From Microbulbifer agarilyticus (GTDB lineage Bacteria > Pseudomonadota > Gammaproteobacteria > Pseudomonadales > Cellvibrionaceae): a stretch of 64,000 nucleotides of DNA. Under the pieces are notes generated by a model. It did no database searches. It saw only the letters and a list, made by a program, of their open reading frames with translations, and was not told the DNA's origin. Shown piece by piece: positions 1 to 7,235 of this stretch (within the stretch, counting starts at the first letter, position 1; every line of letters starts with the position of its first letter). The translations under genes and the position numbers were made by a program. The DNA lies in contig NZ_JAHVKO010000004.1 in assembly GCF_019800665.1 (NCBI RefSeq), positions 496,001 through 560,000 of the forward strand. The letters run 5' to 3'.

Positions 1-490
1 CTTGACGCTCCAGGGTGGTCTGCAGCGGGTAGCCAGCCGCTTCCAGTGCCTCGTAGTGATCGTTATTCGCGTTGTTGTACGCGGGCAGGCCCAGGCCGGA
101 GGCGCCGGTATAGATGATGTCGCCGGAGAGAATCTCGCGGAAGTCCACATCGTCGCGCACCATGCCGATCACGGTTGCGGTGTAATCGTTCAGGGGCGCA
201 AAATTATCGCCGTCGCGATTGGTCCATGGCGTAACCAGGTTCTTCAAGGTTACGTTATAAAAAGAATCATTTTCCATTGCTAACTGGGCGGCGCTGGTGG
301 CGTTGCCGTTGGCGATATGCTCGGCCATTTCGGTTAGCACGCCGACACTGGGTTTGACCCCGGTCAAACGGCTGTGCATTTGTGCGGCCTGTTCTTCTGG
401 GCCTGCCAATGCCGGCATGGAAATTGAGGCGCTGAGGCAGGCAGTTGCTGCGAGCAGCGCCCGCGTAGCGGACGATGGGATTTTCATCAT
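1..490 (-). CDS. Secreted protein of unknown function, N-terminal part (cut by window edge)
   Basis: Reading leftward from ATG at 490 there are about 163 open codons running off the window. Residues 1-29 form a Sec signal peptide ending in PALA, so the product is exported. The mature part is acidic and hydrophilic, with segments such as FYNVTLKNLVTPWTNRDGD and FREILSGDIIYTGASGLGLP. The latter loosely recalls DUF1592/DUF1588-type proteins found with planctomycete-type cytochromes, but I cannot assign the family. It is transcribed divergently from the diheme HzsA-like operon, which hints at a shared redox or envelope role. Without the C-terminus the function stays open. Confidence 0.75.
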   Translation of the reverse strand, partial: MMKIPSSATRALLAATACLSASISMPALAGPEEQAAQMHSRLTGVKPSVGVLTEMAEHIANGNATSAAQLAMENDSFYNVTLKNLVTPWTNRDGDNFAPLNDYTATVIGMVRDDVDFREILSGDIIYTGASGLGLPAYNNANNDHYEALEAAGYPLQTTLERQ

Positions 491-841
491 GAAACGTTTT
501 GCGTCTGGTTATCGTCGTACGGTCGTACCGATTGACTTGTATGCATTGCGAGTGGAAGAAATAGTAAAGAAGACCGAGCGATTCGCCAGCGGAAAAAATA
601 TAAAGCGTGTTCTGGTTGGCAATTTCCCCGTGCATTACTTGAGATCGAAATTTTGCGGCGGGAGAATCGAAGTTAAATCGCGCTGCGTTGTCAGACGAGC
701 ATCTAGTCAAATGCAGTAAGGTTGTGATGTAAATGGTGAGCGGTTACTGCGTTTCCCCTTCGGGTTGTCATAAAAAATTCACAAAAATCATTGAGAAATT
801 ATCCGTGGCGGAATGGTGTAGCGGGTAAAGAGGACGAGTTC
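491..841. other. Divergent intergenic region
   Basis: About 350 bases separate the leftward secreted-protein gene from the rightward HzsA-like operon, so promoters for both should lie here. The stretch is more AT-rich than its flanks (runs of A around 594-603 and 772-790). A TTGACT at 532-537 has no convincing -10 at the right distance. I see no tRNA, repeat or clear operator. Short open frames here lack coding character. Confidence 0.5.
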
Positions 842-3565
842 TTGAAAGCTTTTGGTGCACGGACGCTGGCCGCCCGTCGGAAATTGTCACTACTGTCTAT
901 TTTTTCTGCGATCGCGCTGGCCGGTTGTGGCGGTAGTTCTGACGATGGTTCCAGCCTGGGTGGTGATCAGGCGGAAGATCCGGTGGTGGTGGATTACCCG
1001 GTGGTGTATGTGCGCCGCGCGCTGGTTCGCGATGAGGAAGGCATGCTGGTCGCCGACAGTGTGTACAGTCCTTCCGCGTTTAGCCCTGGTGCTGAATTGC
1101 TACTGCGCGATCGCGCTACCGCCACCGCTCCGGAGCGCTCCCTGACGGACGGCCTGTTTGTCAGTGATGAAGAGGCGGGCATCGTGTTCGAGGGCGGCTA
1201 TGACGTTAAGGACCTCGCGGTATCCGCCGATGGCAGCCAGCTGGCCTTTGCCATGCGTGCACCGAATATTGAGGGCCTGGATGATGATGAGCAGCCGAGC
1301 TGGAATATCTGGCTGTACGAATTCGAAACTGCACGGCTTACCCGGGTCATTTCTTCGGACCTGATCGCCGAAGAGGGTGATGACATTTCCCCGGCATTCC
1401 TGCCCGACGGACGCCTGGTATTTACCTCGACCCGCCAGCGCCGCTCGCGTGCGCTGTTGCTGGATGACAACAAACCTCAGTTTTCTGCACTGGCAGAAGA
1501 TCTGCAAGAACCGGCATTCGTATTGCATGTTATGGAGGCTGATGGCAGTGATATCCAGCAGATCTCCTATAACCAGAGTCATGATTTGACCCCGACGATA
1601 TTGTCTAACGGCCGTATCCTGTTTAACCGCTGGGACAATATGGGCGGGCGTGATCGCTTGAGCCTGTACACCGTCAAGCCCGACGGCACCGACCTGCAGC
1701 TGTATTACGGCTATCACAGCCAGGTCACCGGCACAGGCTCCGGTACCGATCCGGTTGCCGCCACCTTCAGCAAACCGCAGCAGATGCCGGACGGACGCAT
1801 TCTCGTAACCCTGCGCGCAGCGGAAGGTATTGCCTACGGTGGCGACATGGTGGTCATTGATGGTGAAAATTTCTCTGAAGCCTACAGCGAACCAGGACAG
1901 CAGGGTGTGTTGCAGGGGCAGGAATCTCTGTCCGTGGAGCAGGTAATTATCGATGGCGGTCTTTCACCCCACGGCCTGTTTGCCAATGCCTGGGCGTTCC
2001 ACGATGGCACCAGTCGCTTGCTGGTGAGCTGGAGTGAGTGCCGGGTGATCGAGCCGGGCACGGCAACGGAAACCGAAGCCGGTATTACCCAGCCCTGTAC
2101 CGACGAGTGGCTGGCAACCCCGGACATTGAACCCGCCGATCCGCTCTACGGACTGTGGATCTACGATTATGGCGAGGGCACCCAGCGCCCGATCATCCAG
2201 CCGGAAGAAGGCATCATGATCAGCGAAGCGGTGACCGCGGATACCCGCCCGGTGGCCACATTTATCCCGCAACCGATTCCGGGTATCGATATCGATCGCG
2301 ACCTCTACGATGAAGGCATGGCGGTACTGGATATTCGCAGCGTCTACGATATTGACGGTATGGAACTGCTGGATATCGACGTCCTGGCCGATCCGCTGCA
2401 AAGCACGGCCGCCGATCGCCCGGCGCGCTTCCTGCGCGTGGTCAAAGCGGTGGGGATTCCCGACGATGACGTTCTCGATTTCGACCGCTCCGCGTTTGGC
2501 CGCAATCGCAGTCAGCTGATGCGCGAAATCGTTGGTTATACGCCGATCCAGCCCGATGGCTCGGTGCGGGTAAAAGTACCGGCGGATACCCCACTGGCCA
2601 TTTCAGTGGTGGATGAAAAAGGTCGCCGCCTGTTCGGCCGTCACAATAACTGGCTGCAATTCCGCGCCGGTGAATTGCGCAAATGCCAGGGTTGTCACCT
2701 TGCGGACAGCGAGGTGCCCCACGGGCGCACGGATATGGAGCCGGAATCCGCCTGGGCCGGCGCACTAACGAGTGCCGCCCCCTTCCCCAATACCGAGCCG
2801 GGCCTCACCGCAGACATGGGCGAAACCATGGCGCAGCTGCTGGCGCGTGTGGCCGGGCACCCGGAGCTGGAGGGTGACCTGAAGTTTGACGACAACTGGA
2901 CCGACCCGGCGCTGCGTGCCAAGGACCCGTCGAGCGAGCTGTTGATGAGCGAGCTCCCTACCCCGGCGCCCACCAGCCTTCCCTGTTTGAGCAGCTGGAG
3001 CGCGGACTGCCGCACAGTGATTCACTATCCAGACCATATTCAGCCTATCTGGGATCTGCCGCGCGAAATTACCGATGATATGGGCACCGTGCTGGAAGAC
3101 CGTACCTGCACCGCCTGCCACAGTAACCGCGATGCTGCGGGCATGGCACAGGTGCCCCCGGGGCAGCTGGATCTCCGCGGGGATCCGTCCGGTGTGAATA
3201 ACAACTACAGCACCTCCTATGTGGAGTTAATTTTTGATAACCCGACCGAAGAACTCCGCGACGGTGCAGTGCAGAACGTTCTGGTGCAGGACACCGACGA
3301 CGACGGCAACCCGCTATTTGAAGTCGACGAAAACGGTGAGCAGATCCTTGATGCCGATGGCAACCCGATTCCTGTTATGGTTACCGTCAATATTCAGCGG
3401 ATCATGAGCACCAACGGTGCCAATGCCAGCCGTTTCTTCGATGTATTTGAAGCGGGAGGCGTGCATGAGGGAGAATTGTCCGCTGCGGAATTGCGTTTGA
3501 TTTCCGAATGGTTGGATATCGGTGCGCAGTATTACAACAATCCATTTGAAGCGCCGGTTAACTAA
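842..3565 (+). CDS. Diheme c-type, TolB-propeller lipoprotein (HzsA-related)
   Basis: A 907-aa exported lipoprotein: the N-terminus has a basic stretch, a hydrophobic segment and the lipobox LAGC. I take TTG 842 as start because AAAGAGGA lies six bases upstream; an in-frame TTG at 791 would add 17 residues before the signal peptide. Residues about 120-330 hold WD40/PD40-like blades (SADGSQLAFA, LPDGRLVFTS, SNGRILFNR), as in TolB and the hydrazine-synthase alpha subunit. Two c-type haem sites follow, CQGCH at 615-619 and CTACH at 756-760. The layout matches proteins annotated as HzsA-related, but nothing nearby suggests anammox chemistry. A periplasmic or surface redox role is inferred. It is the first gene of a six-gene operon and ends three bases before the next start. 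Confidence 0.85.
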   Translation: MKAFGARTLAARRKLSLLSIFSAIALAGCGGSSDDGSSLGGDQAEDPVVVDYPVVYVRRALVRDEEGMLVADSVYSPSAFSPGAELLLRDRATATAPERSLTDGLFVSDEEAGIVFEGGYDVKDLAVSADGSQLAFAMRAPNIEGLDDDEQPSWNIWLYEFETARLTRVISSDLIAEEGDDISPAFLPDGRLVFTSTRQRRSRALLLDDNKPQFSALAEDLQEPAFVLHVMEADGSDIQQISYNQSHDLTPTILSNGRILFNRWDNMGGRDRLSLYTVKPDGTDLQLYYGYHSQVTGTGSGTDPVAATFSKPQQMPDGRILVTLRAAEGIAYGGDMVVIDGENFSEAYSEPGQQGVLQGQESLSVEQVIIDGGLSPHGLFANAWAFHDGTSRLLVSWSECRVIEPGTATETEAGITQPCTDEWLATPDIEPADPLYGLWIYDYGEGTQRPIIQPEEGIMISEAVTADTRPVATFIPQPIPGIDIDRDLYDEGMAVLDIRSVYDIDGMELLDIDVLADPLQSTAADRPARFLRVVKAVGIPDDDVLDFDRSAFGRNRSQLMREIVGYTPIQPDGSVRVKVPADTPLAISVVDEKGRRLFGRHNNWLQFRAGELRKCQGCHLADSEVPHGRTDMEPESAWAGALTSAAPFPNTEPGLTADMGETMAQLLARVAGHPELEGDLKFDDNWTDPALRAKDPSSELLMSELPTPAPTSLPCLSSWSADCRTVIHYPDHIQPIWDLPREITDDMGTVLEDRTCTACHSNRDAAGMAQVPPGQLDLRGDPSGVNNNYSTSYVELIFDNPTEELRDGAVQNVLVQDTDDDGNPLFEVDENGEQILDADGNPIPVMVTVNIQRIMSTNGANASRFFDVFEAGGVHEGELSAAELRLISEWLDIGAQYYNNPFEAPVN

Positions 3566-3568
3566 ACA

Positions 3569-4450
3569 ATGAACAGGCAGCTCGAGTTTAGAGCAAGCAG
3601 GGCCGTAGCAATGACCGCGGCCCTATTTATCTTGGGGAGCTTGGGGAGTTTTTCCTCATCGGTCGTGGCGCAGCCGGAAACGGTCAGTGACTCGGCAGAA
3701 AACTCGGGTGATGTATTCGTCACCGACAGCTTTTCCGCACGCCAGTTCGAAGACCGCCAGCCGGAGACGTTGGAGTTCGATACCGAGCGGGTCATCGTCG
3801 GAGCGGAGTTCCTCAATTTGTACACCGGCCCCGGCCGCGGCTATGTGATCGATCATGTAGTGGAGTACGGCGAGCCCCTGTGGCTGCTGAAACGCCGCAC
3901 CGACTGGGTCAAGGTCATGACCCGCACCGGCAAGACCGGCTGGGCCAAAATTGCCGATCTCGACGAAATCTATACCGCCGAGGGCGAACAGGTGGTGGTA
4001 CCTACCCCGGGGATCGATGACTACCGGGACCAGAGCCTCCGCGTTGGCTTTGCCTACGGGGATTTTGCCGGCGCCAACTCCATGGGTTTGTCCGTTGGCT
4101 ACCGCTTTACCGGCAACCTCTCCGCGGAACTGCGCGCAGCGCAGACCATCGGTGCCTATTCCGATAGTCGCACTTTCCAGGTGGCGGTAGTGCACCAGCC
4201 CTTTCCGCAGTGGCGGGTATCCCCGTATTTCCTGCTCGGCACCGGGATCAATATCACCTCGCCCAACGCCACCATCGTCGCAACCGAAGACCGCCAGGAC
4301 ACCACCATGCTGTCCGGTATCGGCGTCACCACCTATTTATCCCGTCGCTTTGCCCTGCGCGCGGAAGTTGCAAATCACTACCTGCTGACCTCGCGGGAAG
4401 AAAACCAGGAGATAGTCGAGTGGAAACTCGGATTCGACGTATTTATGTAA
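3569..4450 (+). CDS. SH3-domain plus outer-membrane beta-barrel protein
   Basis: 293 aa with a signal peptide ending near VVAQ (residue 35). Residues about 75-135 are a bacterial SH3-like domain (LNLYTGPGRGYVIDHV, WVKVMTRTGKTGWAK). From about 150 to the end come alternating amphipathic strands typical of a small beta-barrel (LRVGFAYGDF, SMGLSVGYRFTGNLS, WKLGFDVF). It starts three bases after the diheme lipoprotein, and its last 31 bases overlap the next gene. The likely job is to anchor or contact peptidoglycan or partner proteins from the outer membrane; this is inferred. The barrel resembles the 'outer membrane beta-barrel domain' family of myxobacteria and some gammaproteobacteria. Confidence 0.8.
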   Translation: MNRQLEFRASRAVAMTAALFILGSLGSFSSSVVAQPETVSDSAENSGDVFVTDSFSARQFEDRQPETLEFDTERVIVGAEFLNLYTGPGRGYVIDHVVEYGEPLWLLKRRTDWVKVMTRTGKTGWAKIADLDEIYTAEGEQVVVPTPGIDDYRDQSLRVGFAYGDFAGANSMGLSVGYRFTGNLSAELRAAQTIGAYSDSRTFQVAVVHQPFPQWRVSPYFLLGTGINITSPNATIVATEDRQDTTMLSGIGVTTYLSRRFALRAEVANHYLLTSREENQEIVEWKLGFDVFM

Positions 4451-5076
4451 AGCTCGCGAGCCTTCTGCTGGCAGGTGCTATGTCTTCCACTGCGCTCGCG
4501 CAAAGTTCTGGGGATATCGACGATATTATTTCGCCGGACCTGGAGCGCCGTGAAATTCGCGAAGCCAAGATTGATAGCGAAGATTTTGAGTTCACCGTCT
4601 ATCTCGGTGGCATCCTCAGTGTGGAAGACTTCGGCACCAACCGTATGATCGGCGGTAGCCTGGCCTACCACATCAACGAAGACTTCTTTATGGAAGCGGC
4701 TTACGGCCAGGCGACCCTGGGTGAGTCCAGCTACGAACGCCTGAGTGGCTCGGCACCGCTGCTCACCGACGATGAGCGCGACCTCAGCATGTACAACCTG
4801 TCCCTGGCCTGGAACTTCCTGCCTGGGGAGATTTTCATCCTGGATAAGTTCGCGCTCAACAGCAATTTGTATCTGATCGGCGGTGCGGGCAATACCAATT
4901 TTGCCGGTGAAGAGCACTTCACCTACAACGTGGGTGCCGGTGTGCGCATGCTCGCCCAGGACTGGCTGGCCCTGCGCCTGGATGTGCGCGACCACATTTT
5001 TGAGCACGAGATTTTTGGTGAGCCGTTAACCACCAACAATCTTTCCGCCCAGCTGGGCGTATCGATTTATTTCTGA
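4420..5076 (+). CDS. Small outer-membrane beta-barrel protein
   Basis: 218 aa. No ATG fits the signal peptide; GTG 4420 does, with AGGAG at 4407-4411 eight bases upstream, so the gene begins inside the 3' end of the SH3/barrel gene (31-base overlap, translational coupling likely). Signal peptide: VKLASLLLAGAMSSTALA. The mature protein has a short acidic lead and then about eight beta-strands (FTVYLGGILSVEDFG, MIGGSLAYHINEDFFMEAAYG, YNLSLAWNF, LRLDVRDHIFE) and ends in an aromatic residue (VSIYF), as outer-membrane barrels do. It is similar in style to the barrel half of the preceding protein, so the pair may be diverged duplicates or barrel partners. Confidence 0.8.
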   Translation: METRIRRIYVKLASLLLAGAMSSTALAQSSGDIDDIISPDLERREIREAKIDSEDFEFTVYLGGILSVEDFGTNRMIGGSLAYHINEDFFMEAAYGQATLGESSYERLSGSAPLLTDDERDLSMYNLSLAWNFLPGEIFILDKFALNSNLYLIGGAGNTNFAGEEHFTYNVGAGVRMLAQDWLALRLDVRDHIFEHEIFGEPLTTNNLSAQLGVSIYF

Positions 5077-5115
5077 ATACACAAATAACTAGACAAACAC
5101 TACTGGAGTCAATCC

Positions 5116-5601
5116 ATGCGTAAATTGATTGCCGCCCTTTGCACCAGCGCTGCCTTGCTGGCCGCTGCCCCTGTTTTCGCCAAGATCCCCGCCAGCGATT
5201 TCACCCTGGCCTCGCTGAAAGATGGCAACCTGAAGCTGAGCGAGCAGCGCGGTGAAGTGATCATGCTGAACTTCTGGGCTTCCTGGTGTGGCCCCTGTCG
5301 TGAAGAAATGCCGCTGCTGAACGACCTGCACGCGCGCTACGAGCCGGTGGGCTTTCAGGTGTGGGGTGTGAACGTGGATGCCAACCCGGCAGACGCCCAG
5401 GCCATGCTGAATAAAATCCCGGTGGATTTCCCGGTGCTCTTCGACTCCAAAAGCGACGTGAGCAAACTGTTCGGCGTACAAGCTATGCCGAGCTCCGTGT
5501 TTATTGATCGCGATGGCAACGTGCGCTACGTGCACAAGGGTTACCGCACCGGTGACGAGGCCGAATACAAAAAAATCATCAAGGAACTGATCCGGGAATA
5601 A
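5116..5601 (+). CDS. TlpA/ResA-like periplasmic thioredoxin
   Basis: 161 aa with a cleavable signal peptide (about residues 1-22, ...PVFA) and one thioredoxin fold. The redox motif WCGPC is at 57-61, within NFWASWCGPCREEMPLL, typical of TlpA/ResA thiol reductases. A cis-Pro segment (AMPSSVFIDRDG) follows. RBS CTGGAG lies seven bases before ATG. In such proteins the periplasmic dithiol reduces partner cysteines, for example apocytochrome CxxCH or copper-site thiols. Here plausible clients are the diheme lipoprotein or the Cys-rich DUF4266 product directly downstream (inference). Confidence 0.9.
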   Translation: MRKLIAALCTSAALLAAAPVFAKIPASDFTLASLKDGNLKLSEQRGEVIMLNFWASWCGPCREEMPLLNDLHARYEPVGFQVWGVNVDANPADAQAMLNKIPVDFPVLFDSKSDVSKLFGVQAMPSSVFIDRDGNVRYVHKGYRTGDEAEYKKIIKELIRE

Positions 5602-5604
5602 GCC

Positions 5605-5844
5605 ATGACCAAGCGCGCGCTTCTGTTACTGCCGGCTCTGTTACTGCTGGGTGGCTGTGAATCCATGATGCCCAAAATGCCCGAACCCTGGGTAAAGCCC
5701 TACGAGCGTCATTATTTGGCCGACCCGATTATGAGTTTTGAGCGGGACCCGGTAGCGGCCGGCTTTATGAATCACGTATACGAAGCACGTGAGTCTGCCC
5801 GTGGCGCTGAAGGTGGGTCGGGAGGCGGCTGTGGCTGTAACTAA
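5605..5844 (+). CDS. DUF4266 lipoprotein with Cys-rich tail
   Basis: 79 aa. The lipobox LGGC puts the lipidated Cys at residue 18. The middle part (WVKPYERHYLADPIMSFERDP ... HVYEARESARGAEGG) is the DUF4266 signature. The C-terminus is GSGGGCGCN: a flexible Gly-rich tail with two closely spaced cysteines. The gene sits three bases after the thioredoxin stop and overlaps the DUF3570 gene by 14 bases, so the three are almost certainly co-expressed. Known neighbours of this family are DUF3570 proteins and thioredoxins; its function is not established. The CGC tail could bind a metal or serve as thioredoxin substrate. Confidence 0.88.
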   Translation: MTKRALLLLPALLLLGGCESMMPKMPEPWVKPYERHYLADPIMSFERDPVAAGFMNHVYEARESARGAEGGSGGGCGCN

Positions 5845-7009
5845 AAAATTCCGAGAGAGCTACTGCGCTCTCGCGAAATTTTTACTCTGCTCAGTATTCC
5901 TAGCATCGACTGCGCAAGCTGCAGTACTGCCGGAAGAGCGGTTCGATACCCTGTACCACTCTTACAGTGGTGGCGGTGTCACCATTGATGGGCCGTCGAT
6001 ACTGGTGCGCAAAAACGTTGGCAACAATGTTTCGCTGTCGGCCAATTACTATGTGGATATGATTTCCGGGGCCTCTATCGACGTGCGCACTACCGCCAGT
6101 CGCTACACCGAGGAGCGGGATGAGTTTTCCGTGGGGGCAGATTACTTGGTGGAGAAAACCACCATGAGCCTCAGCTACACAAATTCCAGCGAGAACGACT
6201 ATCAGGCGGAGACTGTCGGCTTTGGTATCTCGCAGGACTTCTTCGGTGACCTAAGTACCCTCTCCATGCGGGCCACCTTCGGCAGCGACGATGTAATGCG
6301 CAATGGCGACGACGAATTCCTCGAGCACGCCGAGCACCGCCGTTACTCCCTGGGCTGGACCCAAATCCTTACCACCAAATTGATTGCCGAACTGAGTGTA
6401 GAAACGGTGGCGGATGAAGGTTTCCTGAATAACCCATACCGCAGCGTACGCTACCTGGACCCTTCCTCTGCTCTCGGTTTCAGCTACCAGGCAGAGCTTT
6501 ACCCCACCACGCGCAACAGTGATGCGGTGGCGCTGCGGGCGAAGTATCGCTTGCCTTACCGGGCGGCGATTAAGACCGAGTACCGTCATTACGTGGATAG
6601 CTGGGGTATTACTGCAGACAACTTGGAGTTCCGCTATACCCATCCGCTAGAGAGCGAAAACCTGATCCTCGAAGGCAAGCTGCGCTTCTACAAGCAGAAA
6701 GGTGCTGACTTCTATAGCGATCTTTTCCCATACGTGGACGCCACCAACTTCCGCGCACGGGACAAGGAGTTGAGTGATTACAGCGATATTGCGATCGGTA
6801 TAGGTGTGACCTATCTGGTGCCGGATCGCTGGGCGCTGTTTGATCGCAAGAACACGCTCAATCTCTATTGGGATTACATGATGTTCGACTATGAGAACTT
6901 CAATAATGTGGAAGTGCACAGTGGGGGTGGCGATTACCTTCCCGGTGAAGAGCCCGCCTATAACTTCAACGCGCATGTGGTGCGCGCCTACTGGTCAATG
7001 TGGTTCTAA
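5831..7009 (+). CDS. DUF3570 outer-membrane protein
   Basis: About 392 aa. Start GTG 5831 is chosen because GGAGG (5821-5825) precedes it and the signal peptide (FLLCSVFLASTAQA) then lies at a normal distance; GTG 5789 would give a longer, unlikely leader. The mature protein is rich in alternating strands (NVSLSANYYVDMISGAS, TTMSLSYTNSSENDY, ALRAKYRLPY) and ends in WSMWF, so an outer-membrane beta-barrel of about 14-18 strands is likely. The N-terminal region matches DUF3570 (LPEERFDTLYHSYSGGGVTIDGPSI). It closes the operon. Role unknown; a porin-like partner of the upstream lipoproteins is inferred. Confidence 0.87.
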   Translation: MAVTKKFRESYCALAKFLLCSVFLASTAQAAVLPEERFDTLYHSYSGGGVTIDGPSILVRKNVGNNVSLSANYYVDMISGASIDVRTTASRYTEERDEFSVGADYLVEKTTMSLSYTNSSENDYQAETVGFGISQDFFGDLSTLSMRATFGSDDVMRNGDDEFLEHAEHRRYSLGWTQILTTKLIAELSVETVADEGFLNNPYRSVRYLDPSSALGFSYQAELYPTTRNSDAVALRAKYRLPYRAAIKTEYRHYVDSWGITADNLEFRYTHPLESENLILEGKLRFYKQKGADFYSDLFPYVDATNFRARDKELSDYSDIAIGIGVTYLVPDRWALFDRKNTLNLYWDYMMFDYENFNNVEVHSGGGDYLPGEEPAYNFNAHVVRAYWSMWF

Positions 7010-7026
7010 GCAACCGCTCATTCCAT

Positions 7027-7066
7027 CGGTTGCCAGTTAGGGGGTCGTTTCTTTAGCTGGCAACCG
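7027..7066. repeat. Perfect 10-bp inverted repeat after the DUF3570 operon
   Basis: CGGTTGCCAG at 7027-7036 pairs perfectly with CTGGCAACCG at 7057-7066 around a 20-base loop, starting 18 bases past the operon's stop codon. It is followed by TCTTATCT rather than a clean T-run, so it may be an mRNA 3' stabilising hairpin or a weak terminator. The remaining bases to 7235 show no clear feature. Confidence 0.5.
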
Positions 7067-7235
7067 TCTTATCTCCTGTCTCTGATCTTGTCATGCCGTC
7101 GAAGGTTGTTGTATGTTTTCCAAACAAAACAATAATCAACCGGGCGCGTGAATACGGCTGCGACCCTCAAAACGCAAGTCGCAATCGCGCTTCCGGCCCC
7201 GCTGACAAGCGGGGGTCAGCGATGATGATCCGCCT

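Noticed and set aside
842..3565. True hydrazine synthase (anammox)
   Set aside because: Only the propeller plus CxxCH plan is shared. The beta/gamma subunits and any anammox context are absent, and partners are DUF4266/DUF3570 envelope proteins.
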